Below, piece by piece: positions 1 to 9,161 of a stretch of 64,000 bases of DNA (position 1 is the first letter of the stretch; each line of letters opens with the position of its first letter). This stretch comes from CAZQXD01 sp964597315. Its GTDB lineage: Bacteria > Pseudomonadota > Gammaproteobacteria > Competibacterales > Competibacteraceae. The DNA is taken from the NCBI GenBank assembly GCA_964597315.1, contig CAZQXD010000021.1, positions 1 to 64,000 on the forward strand, written 5' to 3'. Position numbers and translations under genes: made by a program. Under the pieces are notes generated by a model. It saw nothing but the letters and a program-made list of their open reading frames with translations, was not told the origin of the DNA and searched no databases.

Positions 1-16
1 GCCGCGCGCTATCCTT

Positions 17-36
17 CCCCGCCCTGAACGGCGGGG
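17..36. repeat. GC-rich perfect hairpin near the window edge
   Basis: CCCCGCC (17-23) and GGCGGGG (30-36) form a perfect 7-bp stem with a 6-base loop. No T-run follows on either strand, so it is not a standard intrinsic terminator. Hairpins of this look are common at the ends of IS200/IS605-type (TnpB) elements, but no transposase is visible here; the element, if there is one, would lie left of the window. Confidence 0.4.
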
Positions 37-153
37 CTTGCCGCGCACCAGGTCACCTAGCAGGAGATGACGTGCGCCCAAAAGGCGACCAAGCCGAGGT
101 CACGGCTCCCATTTGCGGATTCAGTGTGGCCTCGGTTCGACAACTTGGCAATA

Positions 154-168
154 CCCCCGGAGAGGGGG
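154..168 (-). terminator. weak hairpin downstream of icd
   Basis: CCCCC (154-158) and GGGGG (164-168) pair around a 5-base loop, 29 bases past the icd stop codon. Read on the minus strand it is followed by TATTG, a poor U-tract. It is the only terminator-like structure close to icd, so it is offered with low confidence. Confidence 0.3.
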
Positions 169-196
169 AGGGGCTTGGGGTTCAAGAAAGCACGGC

Positions 197-2431
197 TTAC
201 TGGCGGAAGTCAGCCAAGGCCGCGTTGAACGTTTCGCTAGGACGCATGACAGCTTTGGTTTTCTCGGGATCGGCCCTGAAGTAACCGCCGATATCCACCG
301 GTTGGCCCTGCACGGAATTCAATTCCTCGACAATCCGCTGCTCATTGTCGGCTAGGGTTTTCGCCAGGCGCGAGAATTGCGCCGCTAGTTCGGAATCCTC
401 GGTCTGATTGGCCAATGCCTGGGCCCAATATAGGGCCAGATAGAAATGACTGCCCCGGTTGTCCAGCTCTCCGGTTCTGCGGGAGGGTGACTTGTTGTTG
501 TCCAGCAGCTTGCCGGTGGCCTCATCCAGGGTTTTGGCCAGTATTTTGGCCTTGTCGTTGCCGGTTTTGAAGCTGAGATCTTCCAGGGATACGCCAAGGG
601 CCAGAAACTCGCCCAGGGAATCCCAGCGCAAGTGGTTTTCTTCCAGAAGCTGTTGAACGTGCTTGGGCGCCGAACCACCCGCCCCCGTTTCGAACAGGCT
701 GCCGCCAGCCATCAACGGCACAATGGACAACATTTTCGCGCTGGTGCCCAACTCCATGATCGGGAACAGATCGGTCAGGTAATCCCGCAGAATGTTGCCG
801 GTTACCGAAATCGTGTCTTTGCCCCGGATGATGCGTTCCAGAGAGAAACGCATGCCACGCAAATGGGACATGATATGGATTTCGAGTCCCGTCAGATCGT
901 AGTCTTTCAGGTACCGCTTGACCTTCTTGATCAGTTCCAACTCGTGGGGGCGGTACTCCTCCAGCCAGAACACAGCCGGGGTATTGGATTGGCGAGCGCG
1001 GTTCACGGCCAGTTTTACCCAGTCCCGGATCGCCGCGTCCTTGGTTTGGCACATTCTCCAGATATCGCCTTTTTCGACCTTATGTTCGAGCAGCACTTTG
1101 CCTTGGTCATCGACGATGCGCGCCACGCCGTCAGTGGGTATTTCGAAGGTTTTGTCGTGGGAGCCGTATTCCTCGGCTTTTTGGGCCATCAGCCCCACGT
1201 TTGGCACCGAACCCATGGTGGTCGGATCGAAAGCGCCATGGGTTTTACAAAAGCTGATCATCTCCTGATAGATTCTGGCGAAGGTGCTTTCAGGCATCAC
1301 GGCCTTGGTATCTTTCAGTCGACCGTCCGGGCCATACATTTTTCCACCCGCGCGAATCATCGCCGGCATGGAGGCATCGACGATCACATCATTGGGCGCA
1401 TGGAGATTGGAAATGCCCTTGGCGGAATCGACCATGGCCAGTTCGGGACGTTTTTCATAGCAGGCATGGATGGCCTCCGCGATCTCGTCGCGCTGGGACT
1501 CGGGCAGGGTTAGAATTTTTTCGTAGACGCTGCTGAGACCGTTATTGGGGTTCACACCCAGGCTTTCCAGCAATTCCCCGTGCTTGGCGAACAAGTCCTT
1601 GTAGAACACCTTGACGGCGTGGCCGAAGACGATGGGATGCGAGACTTTCATCATCGTGGCCTTGACATGCAACGAGAACATCACGCCGGTTTTTCTGGCG
1701 TCCTCCATTTGCGCTTCCAGAAATTCGCACAGCGCCTTTTTGCTCATGAACATGCTGTCGATGACTTCCCCTTCCAGCAGGGAAACCTTCGGCTTCAGCA
1801 GGATGGTTTCACCGGCGTTGGTCACCAGTTCCATCTTGACGTCACAAGCCCGATCCAGGGTCATGCTCTTTTCGCTGGAGTAGAAATCCCCCTTACGCAT
1901 ATGGGACACATGGGTGCGTGACGCGGGACTCCATTCCGCCATGGTGTGGGGGTGCTTGCGGGCATAGCGTTTTACCGCAGGCGGCGCCCGGCGGTCGGAG
2001 TTGCCCTCGCGGAGTACTGGATTGACGGCGCTGCCCAGCACTTTGGCGTAGCGGGACTTGATGGCCTTGTCGGCGTCGGATTTAGGGTCTTCCGGGTAGT
2101 CGGGAATGCTGAAGCCTTGGGACTGCAACTCGGCGATGGCGACTTTTAACTGAGGAATGGCGGCGCTGATATTGGGCAATTTGATAATGTTGGTATCCGG
2201 GTCCTGGGTCAGCCGACCGAGTTCAGCCAGATTATCGGGAACCTTCTGCTCCTCCGTGAGCACATCGGAAAACTCCGCGAGAATTCTTGCCGATACCGAG
2301 ATATCGCTGGTCACCACCTCGACGTCGGCTGTGGAGGTGAAGGTTCTGATGACAGGCAGCAGGGAGCAGGTTGCCAACAATGGGGCTTCATCTGTAAGCG
2401 TATAGATGATTTTAGATTTCTTCGTGGCCAT
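197..2431 (-). CDS. icd: NADP-dependent isocitrate dehydrogenase, monomeric type
   Basis: This enzyme oxidatively decarboxylates isocitrate to 2-oxoglutarate in the cytoplasm, making NADPH for the TCA cycle. The product is 744 residues, the usual length of the monomeric (Azotobacter/Corynebacterium) family and much longer than the dimeric Icd. The substrate-binding stretch NSDRRAP is at residues 144-150, and the glycine-rich GGSLFETGAGGSAPKH segment typical of this family lies in the C-terminal third. The ATG at 2431 is preceded by GAAAGGTG, a good ribosome site. The gene stands alone, divergent from nothing and with about 400 empty bases upstream, so it has its own promoter. Nothing is missing or truncated. 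Confidence 0.96.
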   Translation of the reverse strand: MATKKSKIIYTLTDEAPLLATCSLLPVIRTFTSTADVEVVTSDISVSARILAEFSDVLTEEQKVPDNLAELGRLTQDPDTNIIKLPNISAAIPQLKVAIAELQSQGFSIPDYPEDPKSDADKAIKSRYAKVLGSAVNPVLREGNSDRRAPPAVKRYARKHPHTMAEWSPASRTHVSHMRKGDFYSSEKSMTLDRACDVKMELVTNAGETILLKPKVSLLEGEVIDSMFMSKKALCEFLEAQMEDARKTGVMFSLHVKATMMKVSHPIVFGHAVKVFYKDLFAKHGELLESLGVNPNNGLSSVYEKILTLPESQRDEIAEAIHACYEKRPELAMVDSAKGISNLHAPNDVIVDASMPAMIRAGGKMYGPDGRLKDTKAVMPESTFARIYQEMISFCKTHGAFDPTTMGSVPNVGLMAQKAEEYGSHDKTFEIPTDGVARIVDDQGKVLLEHKVEKGDIWRMCQTKDAAIRDWVKLAVNRARQSNTPAVFWLEEYRPHELELIKKVKRYLKDYDLTGLEIHIMSHLRGMRFSLERIIRGKDTISVTGNILRDYLTDLFPIMELGTSAKMLSIVPLMAGGSLFETGAGGSAPKHVQQLLEENHLRWDSLGEFLALGVSLEDLSFKTGNDKAKILAKTLDEATGKLLDNNKSPSRRTGELDNRGSHFYLALYWAQALANQTEDSELAAQFSRLAKTLADNEQRIVEELNSVQGQPVDIGGYFRADPEKTKAVMRPSETFNAALADFRQ

Positions 2432-2838
2432 TGGTCACCTTTCGGAAATTTCTCATGTGGCTCGGGTAGAGCGGGAAAGGACAGCGGTCATACAATAAAC
2501 GTAGAAATAGTAGTAGATTTGCGGGCGGGCCACCAAGTTGTCGCTGATACGCGGCAACGCAACAGGGCCGGAGGTCTGAGTCGATGGATACCGACCCCGC
2601 CAGGGCCTGGGGTAACCACGGCAGGGGGGCCTCGGGTGGCCCTGTGAGGTCGGCGGGATCGTGGATAGAGAGACATCTCCATTGTTGGTGCGCCACGCTG
2701 CTAGCCTCTTTGTAGCTTAGCAGTCCGCATCAGGGGGAGGAAGGTCTCTCCAGCGCCGGGGCGGGATCAAAGGCGTTCCAGGAGCTGGCTCGGGACTTGG
2801 GAGCAGGCAGGGACACAGGCCCCGCCAGGGGGCGCGGG
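2432..2838. other. 407-bp intergenic region upstream of icd
   Basis: No credible reading frame was found on either strand. It must hold the icd promoter (minus strand), but I could not pick convincing -35 and -10 boxes. Short GC-rich inverted stretches occur around 2640-2660 and 2810-2840. No tRNA or repeat was recognised. Confidence 0.5.
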
Positions 2839-4305
2839 TCAATGGGGATGCTTGGAGCGCCCCGTGGAGTCGGCCCGTTGATTCAGATCCTCGGTCGTCG
2901 TCTGTAGACGCCGGGCCTTGAGCAGTAGCGCCACCGCCACCCACACCCCGAATCCGGCCAGGGGCCAGGCCAACAGCCAGGGCCAGACCAGGCTTAGCAG
3001 GCTGAACAACAACAAGCCTCCCCCGGCCCAAGCCATCACCCGGGCCTCCGCCTGGCCCAGGGAACGACGATCGGTAATGGCTGCCCCCACGGCGCTGCCG
3101 ATGCCCAGGGCGCCGGCCACCGCCCGACCGCCGCTGCCCTTTTGCTCGCCCCGCTTCCGGGGCCGACGAGGGGCGGGCTGGACTCGACGCACCCGCTGGC
3201 GGGCGCCCAGTACAATCTCCGTGGCGTTTTCCAGATCCTCCAGATACAGGGTCTCCATGGCCCGGGCGAAGGGTCCGTCCTCCACAGCCACGTCCAGTTC
3301 CCAGTTGCTCAGCCAACTGGATAGGTTCAGATTGGTGGACCCGATCCGGGTCCAGGCGCCGTCGGCCACGGCGGTCTTGGCGTGGAGCATGGGACCGTTC
3401 CACTCGTAGACCCGCACCCCCGCCTCCAGTAGCGGTCGGTAAATGGTCCTGGACAGGGTACTCACCAAGGCGATATCACTGGCGCCGGGCACCAGCAGCC
3501 GCACATCCACCCCGTCCAGGGCCGCCGAGCGCAGGGCCTGGACATAGGTCGACGAGGCCAGGAAATAGGCATCGGTCAGCCACAGAGTCTCCCTGGCGCC
3601 AGCGGCGATGAGCTGATCCAGGCGGTACAGGCCGGTGGTGTTGGGCTGGCTGGCGATCACCCGCACTGCCATATCCCCGGCTGGGGGCGGAGGACGGCGA
3701 GGGGGTTCCGGCGCCGGCGGGCCGGCGCTGGCCCAGATTTGTAAAAAGGCATCCTCCACCGCCCGCACCGCCGGGCCACGCAGTTCCAGGCCGGTATCCC
3801 GCCAGGGCGGGATGTCCCGCTCGGGGTAGCCTACCCAGGGCTGGCCCACGCATAGCCCGGTGACAAAGGCCACCTGGCCGTCCACAGCGATCATTTTGCG
3901 ATGATCCCGGCTCAGCCAGCCCAGGGGGCTGTCCAGGCTGAGGGGATTGAAGCAGCGCACCTCCACCCCCGCTGCCCGCAGCCGCTTCCAGAACTGCGGC
4001 CGGGTGCGGCCCAGGGCGCCCATCCAGTCGTAGAGCAGCCGCACCCGCACCCCGTCCCGGGCCTTTTGGGCCAACTGGCCGGCGAAGTCCTGGCCCACGG
4101 CGTCATCCTGGATGATGTAGTTTTCGAAGTAAATCCGTTCCCGGGCCGCTGCCAGAGCGGTATGCCAGGCCGGGTAGTTCTCGGCGGCGTCCCGCAACAG
4201 CCGGACCTGGTTGTCGGCGATCAGCGCCGCTCCGGTGGCCCGAAACAGGGCCTGGTCGGTGAGGGTGGGTTCCCTGGCGAGCAGGGCTGGGGCGGGTGAC
4301 TTCAT
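2839..4305 (-). CDS. phospholipase D / cardiolipin synthase family protein with C-terminal membrane segments
   Basis: Two HxKxxxxD catalytic motifs are present: HRKMIAVD (His135, Lys137, Asp142) and HAKTAVAD (His308, Lys310, Asp315), so this is an active-looking PLD-superfamily enzyme, most like cardiolipin synthases of the ClsB kind. Unlike ClsA it has no N-terminal membrane anchor; instead a Pro/Arg-rich linker (about 370-395) leads to two or three hydrophobic segments (about 396-412, 427-443, 446-463). The start chosen is ATG 4305, giving 488 residues; an earlier in-frame start near 4425 would add a non-conserved stretch overlapping the divergent lipoprotein gene. It is divergent from the amidoligase operon. 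Substrate is inferred from the family only. Confidence 0.85.
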   Translation of the reverse strand: MKSPAPALLAREPTLTDQALFRATGAALIADNQVRLLRDAAENYPAWHTALAAARERIYFENYIIQDDAVGQDFAGQLAQKARDGVRVRLLYDWMGALGRTRPQFWKRLRAAGVEVRCFNPLSLDSPLGWLSRDHRKMIAVDGQVAFVTGLCVGQPWVGYPERDIPPWRDTGLELRGPAVRAVEDAFLQIWASAGPPAPEPPRRPPPPAGDMAVRVIASQPNTTGLYRLDQLIAAGARETLWLTDAYFLASSTYVQALRSAALDGVDVRLLVPGASDIALVSTLSRTIYRPLLEAGVRVYEWNGPMLHAKTAVADGAWTRIGSTNLNLSSWLSNWELDVAVEDGPFARAMETLYLEDLENATEIVLGARQRVRRVQPAPRRPRKRGEQKGSGGRAVAGALGIGSAVGAAITDRRSLGQAEARVMAWAGGGLLLFSLLSLVWPWLLAWPLAGFGVWVAVALLLKARRLQTTTEDLNQRADSTGRSKHPH

Positions 4306-4436
4306 GGGCCGTAGGATTGCAGGGGGGCGGGTTTGACGCAAGCCTTGGAGTATTAAAGATTGCAATGCCTTGGACGATGGACGAAACAGCCGACCCCCAC
4401 TACAGTTCTTTCCACGGGAAGCCAATGGAGACCGCC

Positions 4437-4727
4437 ATGAAGCGCAAGCGCGCCCGGGAGATCAGGCTGGTGCTCACCAGCGCGGTGGTGCTGGTGAGCG
4501 CCGGTTGCGACGACTCACCCCGCTACGTCTACGCCAATCTTCAGGACTGCCTGAGCGAATGGGACTTCGAGGACTGCGACCGCCAGGCTGATGGCAGCTA
4601 CGAGGCGCCCGATGACTGGGACCGTAGCTATCGCAAGTCCTACTCCGGCAAGAGCAAGGCCATCAAGACCGTCAAACGGGGCGGCTTCGGCTCCCTGGCT
4701 CGATCCTTCGGTGGGAGCCGAAGTTGA
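4437..4727 (+). CDS. small DUF1190-like lipoprotein (YgiB/YjfM family)
   Basis: A 96-residue protein starting with a basic N-terminus, a hydrophobic stretch and a lipobox ending VSAGC (lipidated Cys24), so an envelope lipoprotein. A middle region holds two Cys (around DCLSEWDFEDC) and the C-terminus ends in KRGGFGSLARSFGG, resembling the conserved RGGFG tail of the E. coli YgiB/YjfM (DUF1190) proteins. The ATG at 4437 is preceded by GGAG with 6-base spacing. In E. coli, ygiB and yjfM also sit beside ATP-grasp genes of the ygiC/yjfC family, exactly as here, which supports the call. Molecular role unknown. Confidence 0.75.
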   Translation: MKRKRAREIRLVLTSAVVLVSAGCDDSPRYVYANLQDCLSEWDFEDCDRQADGSYEAPDDWDRSYRKSYSGKSKAIKTVKRGGFGSLARSFGGSRS

Positions 4728-5863
4728 AGCGCGAGGCGGTCCAGCCCCGCCCCCGTTGGCGGGAACGGCTGGAGGCCGTGGGCTTTACCTTTCACAGCAT
4801 GGCGGGCGTGTACTGGGAGGAAAGCGTCTGCTACGGGTTTTCCGCCGCCCAGGTGGATCGCCTGGAAGACGCCAGCGCCGAACTGCATGGCATGTGCCTG
4901 GAGGCCGTGGACCGGGTGGTTCGGGAGGGCCGTTACGAGCAACTGGCCGTGCCCGAGCCTTACCGTGAACGGGTGGAGCGCTCCTGGCGCCAAGCCGAGC
5001 CGTCGGTGTATGGTCGTTTCGACTTCTGTTACGACGGGGTCAATCCCCCCAAGCTCCTGGAATACAACGCCGACACCCCAACTGCCCTGCTGGAGGCCGC
5101 CGTGGCCCAGTGGTTCTGGCTGGAAGAACTTAAGCCGGGCATGGATCAGTTCAATTCTCTGCACGAACAGCTTATCGAGCGCTGGCGGGAACTGCGGGCC
5201 GACGCCCTGCCCATCCACTTACATTTCGCCTGCATCCACGACAACGAAGAGGATTACCGCACCGTGGAGTATCTGCGAGATACCGCCGCCCAGGCCGGGT
5301 TTACGACTTTCCCGTGCTTTATGGAGGATCTGGGCTGGGACCCGGACGCGCGGGCATTCCTGGACCTGGAGGGTCGCCCCTCCCGCGCCCTGTTCAAGCT
5401 CTATCCCTGGGAATGGCTGTTGCGGGAGGACTTCGGCCCGTACTTGCTGGAAACAGACTGCCAGTTGGTGGAGCCTTGGTGGAAAATGCTGCTCAGCAAT
5501 AAAGGCATCCTGGCGGTACTCTGGGAGCTGTTCCCGAATCATCCCTATTTATTGCCGGCGGCCTTTTCGGCCGAGGGCCTGGGGGCGCCCTACGTGAAAA
5601 AACCCTTGTATTCCCGAGAAGGGGCCAACATCGAAATCCATGGCGCCTATGGTGTCGCCCCCACTCCCGGCGGCTACGGGGCCGAGGGCTTTGTCTATCA
5701 GGCTCATTGTCCCTTGCCCAGTTTCGACGGCCACAACCACGTGGTGGTGGGAAGCTGGATCGTTGGCGACCGACCCGCAGGCATCGGCTTGCGGGAGGAC
5801 GATAGCCCCATCACCAAAAACACCAGCCGCTTCGTGCCCCATTATTTCCTGCCCGAAACCTGA
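4724..5863 (+). CDS. ATP-grasp amidoligase, glutathionylspermidine-synthase-like (YgiC/YjfC family)
   Basis: 379 residues, matching E. coli YgiC/YjfC length; these correspond to the C-terminal synthetase half of glutathionylspermidine synthase without the amidase domain. Family hallmarks seen: FDFCYDG, PPKLLEYNADTPTALLEAA and KPLYSREGANIEI, the last in the ATP-grasp nucleotide-binding region. The reaction is predicted to be ATP-driven amide bond formation, but the true substrate of this subfamily is unknown. The start is TTG 4724, overlapping the lipoprotein stop codon as TTGA and preceded by GGGAG, so the two genes are translationally coupled. A DUF350 membrane gene follows after 14 bases, forming a three-gene operon. 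Confidence 0.9.
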   Translation: MKREAVQPRPRWRERLEAVGFTFHSMAGVYWEESVCYGFSAAQVDRLEDASAELHGMCLEAVDRVVREGRYEQLAVPEPYRERVERSWRQAEPSVYGRFDFCYDGVNPPKLLEYNADTPTALLEAAVAQWFWLEELKPGMDQFNSLHEQLIERWRELRADALPIHLHFACIHDNEEDYRTVEYLRDTAAQAGFTTFPCFMEDLGWDPDARAFLDLEGRPSRALFKLYPWEWLLREDFGPYLLETDCQLVEPWWKMLLSNKGILAVLWELFPNHPYLLPAAFSAEGLGAPYVKKPLYSREGANIEIHGAYGVAPTPGGYGAEGFVYQAHCPLPSFDGHNHVVVGSWIVGDRPAGIGLREDDSPITKNTSRFVPHYFLPET

Positions 5864-5877
5864 CAAGAGGAACTGCC

Positions 5878-6291
5878 ATGAGGGGAGAAATTTTCGCATC
5901 CTTGGCCAATATCCCGGCCTTTATTATCTATCTGCTCACCGCGTTCATTCTATTGTGGCTGTTCAAGGCCGTGTACGTGCGGGTGACACCTTATCGGGAG
6001 TTCGAGTTGATCCGCCAGGGCAATTGCGCCGCCGCCGCCAGCCTGTCCGGTAGCCTGGTGGGGTTCTCGGTGGCCCTGGGGGCGGTGGTGGTGCATAGCG
6101 TCAGCCTGGTGGATCTGATTATCTGGGGGGTGGTGGCCCTGATCGTCCAGGTATTGGCCTTTCTGTCGGCCCGCTGGATGATCCGGGACCTGGCCGAGCG
6201 CATCGAACAGGGCAGCCTGTCCCACGGGGTCTATCTGGCCGCCCTGTCCCTGTGCGCGGGGATACTGAACGGGGCCTGCATGACCCCGTGA
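5878..6291 (+). CDS. DUF350 family membrane protein (YjfL-like)
   Basis: A 137-residue, very hydrophobic protein with about four predicted membrane helices (roughly residues 10-30, 50-70, 77-97 and 115-135). Length, topology and position after an ATP-grasp amidoligase fit the DUF350 family, represented by YjfL in the E. coli yjfLMC cluster. The ATG at 5878 follows an AAGAGGA ribosome site 14 bases after the upstream stop. It is the last gene of the lipoprotein-amidoligase-DUF350 operon; the next gene is convergent. Function is unknown; in published comparative analyses these families are linked to peptide or polyamine modification at the membrane. Confidence 0.85.
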   Translation: MRGEIFASLANIPAFIIYLLTAFILLWLFKAVYVRVTPYREFELIRQGNCAAAASLSGSLVGFSVALGAVVVHSVSLVDLIIWGVVALIVQVLAFLSARWMIRDLAERIEQGSLSHGVYLAALSLCAGILNGACMTP

Positions 6292-6299
6292 CCAGGCGC

Positions 6300-7331
6300 T
6301 TAGTCCACCAGTCGCCAGCGCAGGTGGCCGCCTGCCCGTAGCGGCACCAGCCAACTGTCTCCGAAAGGCAGATGTTCGGGGACCGGCGTCTCCAGCCGCT
6401 CCAGGGTGATGGTCCCGGTGTTGCGGGGTAGACCGTAGAAATCCGGGCCATGGAAACTGGCGAATGCCTCCAGCCGGTCCAGGGCGTCGGCGTCCTCGAA
6501 AGCCTCGGCGTACAGTTCCAGGGCGGCGTGAGCCGTGTAGCAGCCGGCGCAGCCACAGGCGCTTTCCTTGGCCCCCCGGGCGTGGGGGGCGCTATCGGTG
6601 CCCAGAAAGAACTTGGGATCGCCGCCGGTGGCCGCCGCCACCAGCGCTTGACGGTGGCGCTCCCGCTTAAGCACCGGCAGGCAGTAGAAATGGGGCCGGA
6701 TGCCCCCCTGGAACAGGGCGTTGCGGTTATAGAGCAGGTGATGGGCGGTGAGCGTCCCCCCCACCCGGGCTGGGGCCTGGCGGACAAAGTCCACGCCGTC
6801 TTGGGTGGTGATGTGTTCCAGCACTACTTTCAGACCCTGAAAGCGCTCCACCAGGGACGCCAGCACCTGCTCGATGAACACCGCCTCCCGGTCGAAAAGA
6901 TCCACCTCCGGGTCGGTCACCTCCCCGTGGACCAACAGGGGCAGGCCGTGGCGTTCCATGGCCTCTAGGGCCGGATGGATGTTTTCCACGGCTGTCACCC
7001 CGGCGTCCGAATGGGTGGTGGCGCCGGCCGGATACAGCTTGCAGGCGTACACTTGCTCCGACTCTGCCGCCCGAGTGATCTCGTCCGGGGCAGTTCGATC
7101 GGTGAGATATAAGGTCATAAGGGGTTGGAAACCCGTACCCGGAGGCAGGGCGTCCAAAATCCGCCCCCGATAGGCCAGGGCCTGGGCGGTGGTGGTCACC
7201 GGTGGCTTGAGGTTGGGCATGACGATGGCCCGACCGAATTGCCGGGCGCTATGGGGGGCGACAGCGTGCAGGGCGGCGGCGTCACGCAGGTGTAGATGCC
7301 AGTCATCGGGGCGGGTCAGAGTGATGCGCAT
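6300..7331 (-). CDS. pyrC: dihydroorotase, class II
   Basis: Catalyses the reversible cyclisation of N-carbamoyl-aspartate to dihydroorotate, the third step of pyrimidine synthesis. Clear PyrC features: RPDDWHLHLRD near the N-terminus (two zinc-binding His), CKLYPAGATT (the Lys that becomes carbamylated), VLEHITT, NRNALFQGGIRPH and LGTDSAPHARGAKES (catalytic Asp). The length, 343 residues from ATG 7331, is close to the 348 of E. coli PyrC; a TTG six bases upstream is possible but less likely. It is convergent with the DUF350 gene and is transcribed alone. Confidence 0.96.
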   Translation of the reverse strand: MRITLTRPDDWHLHLRDAAALHAVAPHSARQFGRAIVMPNLKPPVTTTAQALAYRGRILDALPPGTGFQPLMTLYLTDRTAPDEITRAAESEQVYACKLYPAGATTHSDAGVTAVENIHPALEAMERHGLPLLVHGEVTDPEVDLFDREAVFIEQVLASLVERFQGLKVVLEHITTQDGVDFVRQAPARVGGTLTAHHLLYNRNALFQGGIRPHFYCLPVLKRERHRQALVAAATGGDPKFFLGTDSAPHARGAKESACGCAGCYTAHAALELYAEAFEDADALDRLEAFASFHGPDFYGLPRNTGTITLERLETPVPEHLPFGDSWLVPLRAGGHLRWRLVD

Positions 7332-7520
7332 GAGCAAAGGTCCACATAGCCAAATGTTGGTTCCGGTACTTGATTAATCCGCACTGTTTCCGAACAGGAC
7401 GGCTCATCAGTTTCGCACCCCCCGGGCGGTGTCGGGGCCGAGGAAACAGCCTTGCATCCTGGAGGGTTTTCGTCAGGGCGTGGTGAAAATCATAGCAGTT
7501 GACGGCGGCCCCGTGGTCGC

Positions 7521-9056
7521 TCACCAACTGCTGCTGATCCGCCTGGGCAGATGTGGGAAAAGCGCCCAGGCGCTCAGAGTGGGCACCTGGTCCGCAGTCA
7601 CCGGTCGGCAGAAGTGATAGCCTTGCATTTCGTCGCAGGCCAATTGCTTGAGTAGGGAGTGCTGCTCCGGGGTCTCAACCCCTTCGGCCACCACCCGTAG
7701 TTGCAGGGTGTGGGCCAGCTCCACGATAGCGGTGACAATGGCTAGGGCATCGGCGTCGCGGCCCAGGCCACTGGTCAGGGAGGTGTCGATTTTTAGGCGG
7801 TCGAAGGGCAGGCGCTTGAGGTGTTGTACGCTGGAGTAGCCGACGCCGAAGTCGTCCACCGCCAGATTCACGCCCATCTCCCGCAACGTTCTCAAAGACG
7901 CATCCATGTCCTCCTGCATGGGCATCAACATCGTCTCGGTCAGATCCAGTTCCAGGCAAGAGGCTTCCAGGGCGGTCTGCCGCAGGACCCGGCATACCGT
8001 GTCCGGCAAGTCGCGGCTGCGCCATTGGATGGTGGCCAGATTAACCACGATGCGGGGTATCTCTAGCCCTTCGCGGCGCCACTGCTGGGTCTGGGCGCAA
8101 GCCGTGTACAGCGCCCAGGCGTTGATGGCGTCCACCAGACCGGCCTCCTCGGCCACCGGCATGAATACCCGAGGCAATAACAGCCCGCGGCGGGGATGCC
8201 GCCAGCGGATCAGGGCTTCCCAGGCGCTGATCCGGCCTCCGGCGGTCTCCATCCGGGGTTGGTAATAAAGCACCAACTGGTCCCGCTCCATGGCCTGAAC
8301 CAAATCATGTTGCAGCGATAGCCGCCGTTTCGCGGACCGCCCCAGGGTCGCGGTGTAGAATTGAAAAGTGTCACGGCCGCGCTCCTTGGCGTGGTACATG
8401 GCGGTATCGGCGTACTTCAACAGGCTGGTGGGGTCCCGAGCATCCTGGGGAAACAGGCTAATGCCCACGCTGGCGCCGATGCGCACATCCTGCCCCTCCA
8501 GACGGTAGGGTTGGCTCAGGGTTTGCAGAATCTTGGCGGCCACGGTGGCGGCATCGGTGGTCTCCCGCAGCCCATCCAGAAGCACAATAAACTCATCGCC
8601 GCCTTGACGAGTGACGGTGTCCACCTTGCGCACCACCCCGGACAGCCTTCGGGCCACCTCCACCAGCAAGTTATCCCCGGCGGCATGGCCCAAGGAATCA
8701 TTCACCCATTTAAATCGATCCAGATCCAGAAACATTACCGCGACATGCTGGTGGCGGCGTTCGGCTTGGGATATAGCCTGTCGGATACGATCCTCCAGGG
8801 CCATGCGGTTGGGCAGGCCGGTGAGATCGTCGTGATAGGCTAGCCGGGTGATGCGCTCATCGGCGGCCAGATCATTGAGCAGACTGACGCCTAGCAAGCT
8901 CTTCAGACCGATGACGGCTATCGTCAGCAGCGCCAGCCCAGGCGTATAACCATCCGCCCACCAGGCGCAGGCGGCGCCCAGCAGCAGGGACAGACATAGC
9001 AAGGCTAGGGCCTTACTCCGCTTGCGCTTGAAAGTCTCGGCATGGATTCCGTTCAT
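7521..9056 (-). CDS. membrane GGDEF-EAL protein (cyclic-di-GMP turnover)
   Basis: 511 residues: two N-terminal membrane helices (about 15-33 and 38-60) joined by a very short periplasmic loop, a GGDEF domain with intact GGDEF at 152-156 and a product-inhibition RxxD site (RKVD, 143-146) five residues before it, then an EAL domain with intact EAL at 280-282, DDFGVGYSS and AEGVETPEQ. Both the cyclase and the phosphodiesterase halves keep their key residues, so it could make or destroy cyclic-di-GMP. No sensory domain beyond the membrane region is visible. It is monocistronic, with an AT-rich region upstream shared with the tRNA-Ser promoter. Confidence 0.93.
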   Translation of the reverse strand: MNGIHAETFKRKRSKALALLCLSLLLGAACAWWADGYTPGLALLTIAVIGLKSLLGVSLLNDLAADERITRLAYHDDLTGLPNRMALEDRIRQAISQAERRHQHVAVMFLDLDRFKWVNDSLGHAAGDNLLVEVARRLSGVVRKVDTVTRQGGDEFIVLLDGLRETTDAATVAAKILQTLSQPYRLEGQDVRIGASVGISLFPQDARDPTSLLKYADTAMYHAKERGRDTFQFYTATLGRSAKRRLSLQHDLVQAMERDQLVLYYQPRMETAGGRISAWEALIRWRHPRRGLLLPRVFMPVAEEAGLVDAINAWALYTACAQTQQWRREGLEIPRIVVNLATIQWRSRDLPDTVCRVLRQTALEASCLELDLTETMLMPMQEDMDASLRTLREMGVNLAVDDFGVGYSSVQHLKRLPFDRLKIDTSLTSGLGRDADALAIVTAIVELAHTLQLRVVAEGVETPEQHSLLKQLACDEMQGYHFCRPVTADQVPTLSAWALFPHLPRRISSSW

Positions 9057-9161
9057 GGCATCGAATTATTAGCTTGATTGCGAAGGTCTTGAGGGGAAAG
9101 CAAAAATAGGGCCAATTAGTAAAATTTGTTTTAAATCAATATTCTGAATTTCCATCGGCAA

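Noticed and set aside
2717..3403. Long minus-strand frame inside the PLD gene
   Set aside because: Gly/Arg/Pro-rich, no domain; an out-of-frame shadow of GC-rich coding DNA whose overlapping gene has both HKD motifs.
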